Shown in pieces: positions 22,860 to 29,007 of a stretch of DNA of 29,007 bases. The DNA is from an uncultured Bacilli bacterium (GTDB lineage Bacteria > Bacillota_I > Bacilli_A > RF39 > UBA660). Both the position numbers and the translations under genes were made by a program. The first letter of the stretch is position 1. Each line of letters begins with the position of its first letter. The stretch is taken from NCBI GenBank assembly GCA_944373065.1, contig CALWAJ010000005.1, forward strand, positions 1 to 29,007, read 5' to 3'. The notes under the pieces were generated by a model. That model searched no databases and had not been told where the DNA came from. It saw only the letters and a program-made list of their open reading frames with translations.

Positions 22860-24413
22860 ATGAGAAGAATAAAAAAAATATTAATAGCAGTGCTTTTGTT
22901 TGTAGTAACATTAAATGTTAATTATTTAGGAGTAACGGATAAGAAAATAGTAGTAGAAAGTAGTGAATATAACGAAGGAAATACAAGTAACTTAGTATTA
23001 AATAAGATATTAAGTGATAATGAATTAAAGACTGAGATACCTCATATGTTTAATTGTGCAAGTAATGGTAATTATTATGATTTTAATTCTCGTAAAGAAT
23101 TAAATGATTCTAATTATATAACAAATGGTTTATATAGTAGTAGTGATGAAGATGGAACAACTTATTATTATAGAGGAGACATAGATAATAATAACTTAGT
23201 ATTTGGAGCGTATGATGAGGATTATTATGTGTATGGTAGTCAAAATGCATATTTTCAAACAAAAGAAAGTTGTATAGAAGCTCTACATAATGAAAATAAA
23301 TGTATCCAAAGAAAACTTGAAAATGCAGGAGATAAGATGTACTGGAAGATAATAAGAGTAAATGGAGATGGAAGTTTAAGACTAATTTATAATGGTCCAG
23401 GATTTAATATTAGGAATTTAGGACCTGTTTCTTTTATTGAAGAAGAAATATCTGGAGTAGTAGGGACAGTACCATATAATTTAGAGATAAATGACCCTAA
23501 ATATAGTGGATATACCTATGATAATGGGACAGATTCATTTATAAAGAAAGAAGTAGATACCTGGTATAATAATACGTTAGGAAGTAATCCTGATTATGAT
23601 AAATATGTAATATTAGGAAGATACTGTAGTGATAGTAGTGGATATAATTATGATGGAGATGGAAGTTTTGCAAGTTTTGATAGATTAGGACAAGCATGGA
23701 ATAATTTTACTAAAGATAATGCTCCAACATTTATATGTCCTGATACAAATGAAAGTTATGGAGGAAGTTATAGATTAAAAGCTGGGTTAATAACATCAGA
23801 TGAGCTAGTGTATGCAGGAGAAACCTTAAGGGTTGTTACAGGAAATAGTTATTTAAAACCAGGAGAAGATGGAACATATTATTGGAGTATGACACCAGCC
23901 AGTTTCAATGATGGTTATGCTTTTGTATGGAATGAGAATGATGCGTTTTTTACTGGCTCTACGAGTTATAACCTAGCTATACGTCCAGTTATCAATGTGT
24001 CAACAGAAAATATGACACTAATAGGAGATGGAACAATAGATAATCCATATATATTAGAAGAAGTAGAACCTAGTAACAGTTATAAAGGAAAAGTAACAAT
24101 AGAAGTAGGAAGTAGTGTAGATGATGAAAAAGCTTTTGAAGAAGAGTTAGATTTAAGTGGAGTTACCTGGACAGTAAAAGATTCAACTATTGCTAAAATA
24201 GAGAATGGAAAAATAATAGGCTTAAAGAGTGGAACGACGGTAATAACAGGAGTAGGAAGTGATGGAACAAGTTATGAAATAGAAGTAACAGTCATAAGTA
24301 ATCCTGTTACAAACAGTGCTTTATATATAGGAATCGGACTTATCTTAATACTAATACTTGGAACAGGTGCATATATAACATATCGAATAAAGAATGTAGC
24401 AAATAAAAATTAG
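22860..24413 (+). CDS. Surface protein, lectin-like + Big_2 + C-terminal anchor (paralog 5)
   Basis: 517 aa, ATG with GGGAGG 8 bases upstream. Signal peptide MRRIKKILIAVLLFVVTLNV is of the paralog 1/3 type. The ectodomain has cysteines as in the others plus one extra (FNCASNG), the block YRLKAGLITSDELVYAG - YWSMTP - RPVIN, a Big_2 repeat (WTVKDSTIAKIENG) and a C-terminal helix. The variable part is residues 341-376. Unlike the other loci it has no second partner gene; a bidirectional terminator follows. Preceded by element B. Confidence 0.85.
   Translation: MRRIKKILIAVLLFVVTLNVNYLGVTDKKIVVESSEYNEGNTSNLVLNKILSDNELKTEIPHMFNCASNGNYYDFNSRKELNDSNYITNGLYSSSDEDGTTYYYRGDIDNNNLVFGAYDEDYYVYGSQNAYFQTKESCIEALHNENKCIQRKLENAGDKMYWKIIRVNGDGSLRLIYNGPGFNIRNLGPVSFIEEEISGVVGTVPYNLEINDPKYSGYTYDNGTDSFIKKEVDTWYNNTLGSNPDYDKYVILGRYCSDSSGYNYDGDGSFASFDRLGQAWNNFTKDNAPTFICPDTNESYGGSYRLKAGLITSDELVYAGETLRVVTGNSYLKPGEDGTYYWSMTPASFNDGYAFVWNENDAFFTGSTSYNLAIRPVINVSTENMTLIGDGTIDNPYILEEVEPSNSYKGKVTIEVGSSVDDEKAFEEELDLSGVTWTVKDSTIAKIENGKIIGLKSGTTVITGVGSDGTSYEIEVTVISNPVTNSALYIGIGLILILILGTGAYITYRIKNVANKN
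23880..23987 (+). other. Candidate DGR variable region, VR5
   Basis: 108 nt, same length as VR1 to VR3. Up to codon 20 it fits the same template (GCC, AGT, TTC, AAT, GAT, GGT, TAT, GCT, TTT, GTA, TGG, AAT, GAG, AAT) and shows unmutated AAT at codons 10, 18 and 20. After codon 21 the third positions no longer agree, so the 3' half is diverged or from another template. Confidence 0.5.
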
Positions 24414-24427
24414 TATAAATTAAATAT

Positions 24428-24458
24428 AAAAAGTGAGAAATTTTTCTTCTCACTTTTT
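24428..24458. terminator. Bidirectional terminator between convergent genes
   Basis: Perfect 12-bp stem AAAAAGTGAGAA (24428-24439) with TTCTCACTTTTT (24447-24458), A-rich before and T-rich after, so it can work on both strands. It reaches into the stop codon of the ATPase gene. Confidence 0.85.
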
Positions 24459-25851
24459 ATAATACTTCATCTTCTTTTGTTATAGTATGAATATCAATTA
24501 TTGGTAGATTAACCTCTTCATCAGTGTTTATTTTGATATCATTTTCTTTCTTTTCTTCTGTTTCTTCTTTTTCCTCTTTGATTTCTTCTTTCTCTACTAC
24601 ATTATTATTTTCATTATTCTCATGATATTCAATATCTCTAATCTTACAATAGACATCTAAGTCATCATCAACATCAATAATCTTATATATTTCGTCAAAT
24701 GTAGTAGAACCATCCAATACTTTTAATAATCCATCCTGTAACATAGTAATAACATCAGAAGTATATACTAATTTATTTAAATCTTCTTTTTCTAAATTTT
24801 CTTCATTTAATGCGCTTCTAATTTCATCGTTAATCATCAATACTTCTTGAATAGCAATACGACCATGATATCCATTATTACATTTATCACAACCTTTAGG
24901 ATTGGCATTATATATTTCATCAACATCCTTATCTAAAGCAAGTTTAAATACCTTCTTTTGGTAAGGAGTAGTTGGCTCTTTTATTCTGCAATGAGGACAT
25001 ACCATTTTCGCAAGTTTTTGAGAAATAATACCTGATAAAGCACTAGATAACAAATATCTTTCAACATTCATATCAAGTAATCTTTCGATTGTACTTAATG
25101 AGTTATTAGTATGGATTGTAGAAAGTACTAAATGTCCTGTAATAGAAGCACGAACCGCTATTTTAGCAGTCTCACTATCACGAATTTCTCCGATAAGAAT
25201 AACATTGGGGTCCTGTCTTAAAATAGATCTTAAAACAGTAGCAAAGTCAAGTCCTATTTCACTATTAACTTGTACTTGGTTTAATCCCTCAAGATTCATT
25301 TCTATTGGGTCTTCTACAGTTATAATATTGGTCTCTTTTTTATTTAATACCTGTAAAATAGAATAAACAGTAGTACTTTTACCACTACCAGTCGCTCCTG
25401 TTATTAAAATAATACCATTAGGTTCAGCGATCATTTTCTTTAATTTACTTAGATTACTTTCATTGAATCCTAAAGTGTCAATTCCCTGTAAACTCCTAGA
25501 ATAATCAAGAATACGTATAACACATTTTTCACCTTCATTAGTAGGTAGGGTTGATACACGTGTCTCTAAATTTATTCCTTTTATTGTTCCTTTTATAGAT
25601 CCATCTTGAGGAAGCCTACTTTCAGTTATATTCATATTAGCGATTAGTTTTATTCTTGTAATTAAATTTCTTTCATAAATCTTAGGTATTTCAGTATAAT
25701 CTTGCAAATCACCATCTACTCTTATTCTTACCATCAGACTATTTTCTCTTGGATCAAAGTGTATATCACTAGCCCCAGCTTTTGAGGCATTAGCAATTAT
25801 ATCATCTACTACATTAACAACTGGTGTTTTGGTCATATCATATGTGACCAT
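24457..25851 (-). CDS. GspE/PilB/ComGA-type secretion ATPase
   Basis: 464 aa from the ATG at 25849-25851; AAAGGGG is about 9 bases upstream, and an in-frame TTG at 25860 abuts that site. A type II/IV pilus assembly ATPase: SDIHFDP, Walker A GATGSGKST (near residue 155), the Asp box ITVEDPIE, Walker B VILIGEIRD, the His-box STIHTN and a CPHC...CDKC zinc motif. It lacks the N-terminal MshEN domain of PilB/GspE, as in ComGA. Unlike ComGA it keeps the zinc motif and carries an acidic low-complexity tail of about 70 residues (EKEEIKEEKEETEEKK). It would power assembly of the prepilins encoded divergently; the membrane platform (ComGB/PilC) is not in the window. Confidence 0.88.
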   Translation of the reverse strand: MVTYDMTKTPVVNVVDDIIANASKAGASDIHFDPRENSLMVRIRVDGDLQDYTEIPKIYERNLITRIKLIANMNITESRLPQDGSIKGTIKGINLETRVSTLPTNEGEKCVIRILDYSRSLQGIDTLGFNESNLSKLKKMIAEPNGIILITGATGSGKSTTVYSILQVLNKKETNIITVEDPIEMNLEGLNQVQVNSEIGLDFATVLRSILRQDPNVILIGEIRDSETAKIAVRASITGHLVLSTIHTNNSLSTIERLLDMNVERYLLSSALSGIISQKLAKMVCPHCRIKEPTTPYQKKVFKLALDKDVDEIYNANPKGCDKCNNGYHGRIAIQEVLMINDEIRSALNEENLEKEDLNKLVYTSDVITMLQDGLLKVLDGSTTFDEIYKIIDVDDDLDVYCKIRDIEYHENNENNNVVEKEEIKEEKEETEEKKENDIKINTDEEVNLPIIDIHTITKEDEVL

Positions 25852-25894
25852 AGTAATCAACCCCTTTACTTTATTCTCAACTTCTACTATAATA

Positions 25895-25923
25895 ATTATA
25901 TATTAAGAATAGCCTAATTACAA
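25895..25923 (-). promoter_or_regulatory. Promoter of the GspE-type ATPase gene
   Basis: On the minus strand TTGTAA (25923-25918), a 17-bp spacer and TATAAT (25900-25895). A plus-strand TATAAT at 25888-25893 lies beside it and may serve the prepilin genes, so the two promoters would overlap back to back. Confidence 0.65.
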
Positions 25924-25935
25924 GAGGTGGTTATA

Positions 25936-26475
25936 ATGAATTTATCAAAAAAAGTCAACAAAAAAGGATTTATGCTAGTAGAAACATTAATAGTTAGTGT
26001 TTTTGTTATGGGCATTTTTTCCCTTCTTTATGCAAACTTTTTCCCCTTAGTAGGTGAATATGAAAGATATAAGAACTATAATACAGTAGAAGCTACTTAT
26101 ATAGCTCATTGGGCTAGAATGATAGCCTTAAAAGGATTACCTGATAGTGTTTATAACGAAGTTAAAACTAAAGGATATAAAGATATTAGTGATTGCTCAC
26201 TATATACAAACGAAGATAGCCAAGGAGTTTGTAGTGCTTTTCTTGTTATGAATAATGTTTCAAAAATATATTTAACAACTTATTCTACAACTACTTTTAA
26301 AAATTTTGTTAAAGATAATAACACATTTGAACGTGATTTTAGAGAATATATTTCCTACTTACCAACTTATAGCAAAAATACTAGTAAAACTCCTAATACA
26401 GGATATTACAGAGTAATTGTAGAATATATATCTAATGATACTCATAGATATGGAACAATGGAGGTATCAAGATGA
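25936..26475 (+). CDS. Prepilin-like protein (ComG/type IV pilin type)
   Basis: 180 aa from the ATG at 25936, preceded by AGAGGTGG; an in-frame GTG at 25927 lies in the ribosome site. N-terminus: NKKGFMLVETLIVSVFVMGIF, a class III signal. A peptidase would cut after the Gly of KKG, and Glu at +5 of the mature pilin helix is present. The rest is a soluble domain with Cys (SDCSLYTNEDSQGVCS) that may form a disulfide. Likely a minor pilin. Coupled to the next prepilin by ATGA. Confidence 0.75.
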   Translation: MNLSKKVNKKGFMLVETLIVSVFVMGIFSLLYANFFPLVGEYERYKNYNTVEATYIAHWARMIALKGLPDSVYNEVKTKGYKDISDCSLYTNEDSQGVCSAFLVMNNVSKIYLTTYSTTTFKNFVKDNNTFERDFREYISYLPTYSKNTSKTPNTGYYRVIVEYISNDTHRYGTMEVSR

Positions 26476-26981
26476 GAAAATTAAATAATAAAGGAATAAC
26501 TGCTATAGAATTACTTGTCTGCTTTATAATTGTTTCTGTTATAGTTGTAAGTTTATTTGATTTAATAATGAGTTATCGTAATAGAGAACAAATAGAAGAA
26601 ATTAACAATGAAGTAGTAGCCTTTGCTAATAATTTACAAAAAGTAATTCAAGATGATTTAATAAAAGGTCACCTAGTTAATGTAACTAATGTAGGAACTG
26701 ATGGCTATTCTGCTACTTTATCATTTGATAGCCCCAGTGCTTATACAACAACAATTACTATTAAACCTACAGAAGGAATTATTAGTTATGGAAGAAGTGG
26801 GGATATTACTGACTATGAAATACCTGCCATCGCTGATTTAATGCTAAGCCCAAATTCTAAAATAGAATATCTAGCAGGTGTTAATGGCTATTTAAAAATA
26901 ACTATAGTCTTAACTCATCCTAACTTTGCCGATGAAACATATTCATTTATGATAAACTGTCCAGTTAATTATACTTACTAA
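26472..26981 (+). CDS. Prepilin-like protein, second
   Basis: 169 aa. N-terminus MRKLNNKGITAIELLVCFIIVSVIVVSL: prepilin cleavage site after KG and the conserved Glu in TAIELL. A short soluble domain follows with strand-like repeats (YSATLSFDSPSAYTTTITI). The start overlaps the previous stop (ATGA). Its stop codon overlaps the stop of the ylbJ-like gene on the other strand (26978-26981), leaving no room for a terminator between the convergent genes. Confidence 0.75.
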   Translation: MRKLNNKGITAIELLVCFIIVSVIVVSLFDLIMSYRNREQIEEINNEVVAFANNLQKVIQDDLIKGHLVNVTNVGTDGYSATLSFDSPSAYTTTITIKPTEGIISYGRSGDITDYEIPAIADLMLSPNSKIEYLAGVNGYLKITIVLTHPNFADETYSFMINCPVNYTY

Positions 26982-27889
26982 AATATAATATATAAAACTA
27001 AAGCAATAGCAGTTTCTATAATTCTTCCTATGAAGAAGTATTTATAATCTAAATCTTCTTCTTTTATATTGTTTATTACTTGTAAATGGACAGAAAAACT
27101 ACCAAAAGTAATAAAGGTAAGAACAAGCATTCCTTTTATATATAAAGTAGTATTAATTTCTCCAACTAAACTAATACCACTAGTCATATCAAAAATACCT
27201 GTAATAATAGTTTCTAAAAAAGGATTTAAGGCCAAGAAACTTGTAATTAATTTACTAAAAAACATAAAGAAAGTAATACTACCTAACATAAATAAAAGTA
27301 ATTTAATCGCTTCATTTATCGCTTTAGGTAAAGCTTCTAAAAAGGAATTATTATGTTTAGAAGTTATTTTCTTAGAAATTATTAATTCTTTAGGTCTTAA
27401 AATAATTCCTAAAATTATATTAGATATTATCCCTATAATTAATATTTTATAAGCAAGAGATAGACTATTTAAAATTATTCCACACGTTCCTAAAACAAAG
27501 AGAGGATTAGCAAAATGTGTAAAAGTTAAAAGATAATTAGCAGTCTCTTTATTAATAGTATTTTCCTTATAACTATTAGTAATATATTTAGAGCCACTAG
27601 GAAATCCTGAGATAATACTTACTAGAATTATAAAAGAACTATTTCCTTCAACATGAAATATTCTCTTAAAAATAGGATTTAATTTAATACTTAATTTGTT
27701 GGCAATTCCTAATTCTAATAGTAAAGAAGCTAGAACAAAGAAAGGAAAAATAGAAGGAAATAATTTTTCTTTAAAGATAGTAATACTTTTAATACCACTT
27801 TCTATAATTAGATTAGGATTAACAAAAATTCCTAAGTAAATAAATAAAATAATTAGTACTGCTAAAAGTTCTTGATACTTTTTTTTCAT
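26978..27889 (-). CDS. ylbJ: YlbJ-like integral membrane protein
   Basis: 303 aa with about eight helices, a nucleoside-recognition (Gate) domain protein. The marks are KEKLFPSIFPFFVLASLLLE, SGFPSGSKYI, FTHFANPLFVLGT and a repeat of the fold in the second half (LLFMLGSITFFMFF). In B. subtilis YlbJ is needed for sporulation, and ylbL lies in the same gene neighbourhood; the neighbour here is a ylbL-like gene in divergent orientation. No other sporulation gene is seen, so the role here may be a transport function. AAGGT precedes the ATG by about 6 bases. Confidence 0.8.
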   Translation of the reverse strand: MKKKYQELLAVLIILFIYLGIFVNPNLIIESGIKSITIFKEKLFPSIFPFFVLASLLLELGIANKLSIKLNPIFKRIFHVEGNSSFIILVSIISGFPSGSKYITNSYKENTINKETANYLLTFTHFANPLFVLGTCGIILNSLSLAYKILIIGIISNIILGIILRPKELIISKKITSKHNNSFLEALPKAINEAIKLLLFMLGSITFFMFFSKLITSFLALNPFLETIITGIFDMTSGISLVGEINTTLYIKGMLVLTFITFGSFSVHLQVINNIKEEDLDYKYFFIGRIIETAIALVLYIIF

Positions 27890-27907
27890 AATATTACCTT
27901 CTTTTGG

Positions 27908-27913
27908 TATAAT
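27908..27913 (+). promoter_or_regulatory. Extended -10 of the ylbL-like gene
   Basis: TGGTATAAT (27905-27913), an extended -10 with perfect TATAAT; the -35 is weak (TTCATA at 27885-27890). Confidence 0.5.
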
Positions 27914-27929
27914 GTAATAGTAAGGACTG

Positions 27930-28958
27930 ATGTATATGTTTAATAAAGTTTATTTAAGAATAAAAAAATTTATGAAAGATTATTATAAAACAATTATCTT
28001 TTTAATTGTTTGTTACTTTGTATTTACTTTTCCTCTACCTTATTATATTTATGCTGGAGGAGGTACTATTGATATTAATGATAGAGTTTTAATAGAAGGT
28101 AATAATTCAAGTAGTAAAGGCTCTCTTAACTTTGCTTATGTAAAAGAATTAGAAGGTAATGTTGCATCTTTTATTTTAGGTAATATAATTCCTTGGTATG
28201 ATATAAAAAAGCAGGAATCTGTAGAGTTAAATGAAGATGAAACACCAGAAGATATTATGTTTAGAAATAAAATATACTTAGAAAATGCTAATCAAACTGC
28301 CATTATGTTAGCTTACCAAAAAGCAGAAAAAAAGGTTAGTATAAGTGGTAAGCACTTCTATATTATTTATGTAGAGGAAAAAGAAGATAATGGTCTAAGA
28401 GTAGGGGATGAGTTAATAAAAGTAAATGGTAAAGAAATAAAAGAAGTAGAAGATTATACTGAAGAGATTCAAAACTTCAGTGTAGGAGATAAAGTTAAGG
28501 TAACAGTTATTAGAAATGATAAAGAGATAGAAGTAACTCCTACAGTTAAGGAAGATAATGGAAAGAAGTTAACAGGAGTTTCTGTTAGTACAATCTATGA
28601 TTATAAAACAAATCCTAAAGTTTCTCTTAAATTTAAAGATAGTGAAGGAGGACCAAGTGGTGGTTTAATGTTAACACTTGCTATTTATGATAAATTAACT
28701 AAAGGAGACTTAACTAACGGTTTAACTATTGTTGGAACAGGTACTATAAGTAGTGATGGAACAGTTGGAGAAATAGGAGGTGTCAAATATAAGTTAAGTG
28801 GTGCGGTAAAAGCTAAAGCTGACTTGTTTTTAGTTCCTAAAGGGGATAATTATAAGGAAGCTTTAAAAGAAAAAGAAAAGAATAATTATGATATAGAAAT
28901 TAAAGCAATAGGAACCTTTGATGAAGCGGTGTCTTATCTAGAAAATATGGATTCTTAA
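27930..28958 (+). CDS. ylbL: YlbL-like PDZ/Lon-type (S16) membrane protease
   Basis: 342 aa from ATG 27930; ATG 27936 lies better relative to a weak AAGGA site and is an equal candidate. A single N-terminal helix (~20-42) is followed by an extracytoplasmic domain and a PDZ segment (DNGLRVGDELIKVNGKEI, ~153-170). The S16 peptidase domain has Ser243 in GGPSGG and the lysine partner in GGVKYKLSGA (Lys286 or Lys288), i.e. a Ser-Lys dyad. This is the YlbL family, a secreted-side Lon-like protease; in B. subtilis it is linked to degradation of a division inhibitor. The stop codon lies inside a repeat that continues past the gene. Confidence 0.85.
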   Translation: MYMFNKVYLRIKKFMKDYYKTIIFLIVCYFVFTFPLPYYIYAGGGTIDINDRVLIEGNNSSSKGSLNFAYVKELEGNVASFILGNIIPWYDIKKQESVELNEDETPEDIMFRNKIYLENANQTAIMLAYQKAEKKVSISGKHFYIIYVEEKEDNGLRVGDELIKVNGKEIKEVEDYTEEIQNFSVGDKVKVTVIRNDKEIEVTPTVKEDNGKKLTGVSVSTIYDYKTNPKVSLKFKDSEGGPSGGLMLTLAIYDKLTKGDLTNGLTIVGTGTISSDGTVGEIGGVKYKLSGAVKAKADLFLVPKGDNYKEALKEKEKNNYDIEIKAIGTFDEAVSYLENMDS

Positions 28959-29007
28959 AAAGTGTTCACCAAAATTCTTAAAAAGTGTTCACTGAATTCC
29001 TTAAAAA
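28951..29007. repeat. Direct repeats at window edge, possible IS end
   Basis: The 19-bp unit ATTCTTAAAAAGTGTTCAC occurs at 28951-28969 and 28974-28992. A partial third copy (ATTCCTTAAAAA) runs from 28996 to the window end, a period of 22-23 bp. The first unit includes the ylbL stop codon. Multiple short repeats with TGTTCAC resemble the ends of IS21-family elements, but the rest lies outside the window. Confidence 0.55.

Noticed and set aside
3959..24413. A DGR reverse transcriptase, Avd-like protein or template repeat inside the window.
   Set aside because: No product has an RT motif such as YxDD, and I found no non-coding copy of the variable segment on either strand. The retroelement, if any, is outside.
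28951..29007. CRISPR array at the window edge.
   Set aside because: The period is only 22-23 bp, leaving 4 bases between units, far too short for spacers.

Overview
The window is very AT-rich and uses the standard bacterial code: TGG is read as Trp and TGA ends several genes, for example rmuC and the HIRAN gene. Gene content points to an uncultured gut-type member of the Bacilli, close to the RF39 / Mycoplasmatota border. The evidence is a DnaI-type helicase loader, a DUF3603 protein, a YlbJ/YlbL pair, rmuC, an AGGAGG-type Shine-Dalgarno, and expanded families of wall-less-bacterium-style surface proteins. The lineage is an inference; no rRNA or tRNA is present to confirm it.

Layout. (1) 1-3898: a long palindrome, an Rpn-like nuclease, a rhodanese, rmuC, a small membrane ORF without an ATG, a DUF3603 protein and a lipoprotein. 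(2) 3901-7105: the first pair of large paralogous surface proteins. (3) 7106-8076: dnaI. (4) 8132-14771: one tightly packed operon for surface polysaccharide (ligase/polymerase-like protein, GT2, rfbA, rfbC, rfbD) followed by an ABC exporter (ATPase and permease). (5) 14833-16702: a HipA-like kinase split by a frame change, a HIRAN protein and a decayed gene. (6) 16780-17805: a zinc alcohol/polyol dehydrogenase. (7) 17789-21214: a poly-G hairpin element followed by the second surface-protein pair. (8) 21261-22516: an LDH-like gene and a small membrane protein. (9) 22571-24458: a second poly-G element followed by the fifth surface protein. (10) 24457-26981: a GspE/ComGA-type ATPase facing two prepilin-like genes. 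(11) 26978-28958: ylbJ-like and ylbL-like genes. (12) From 28951: the start of a directly repeated sequence at the window edge.

The most unusual content is the five-member surface protein family (3959, 5514, 18079, 19616, 22860). Each has a signal peptide, a C-type-lectin/sulfatase-modifying-like ectodomain, an Ig-like (Big_2) repeat and a C-terminal membrane anchor. In four of them a 108-nt segment, from the WSM(T/S)P motif to the RPVIN motif, differs almost only at first and second codon positions, in codons whose inferred ancestor is AAC or AAT. That is the signature of adenine-directed mutagenesis by a diversity-generating retroelement (DGR). No reverse transcriptase or template repeat lies in the window, so the retroelement would have to act from elsewhere in the genome.

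Upstream of two of these loci sits a conserved promoter - structured RNA - terminator unit. It carries a G9 or G7 run, very unusual at this base composition, inside a 30-33 codon ORF whose ribosome site is buried in an 11-12 bp stem. I do not recognise this unit as a described family.
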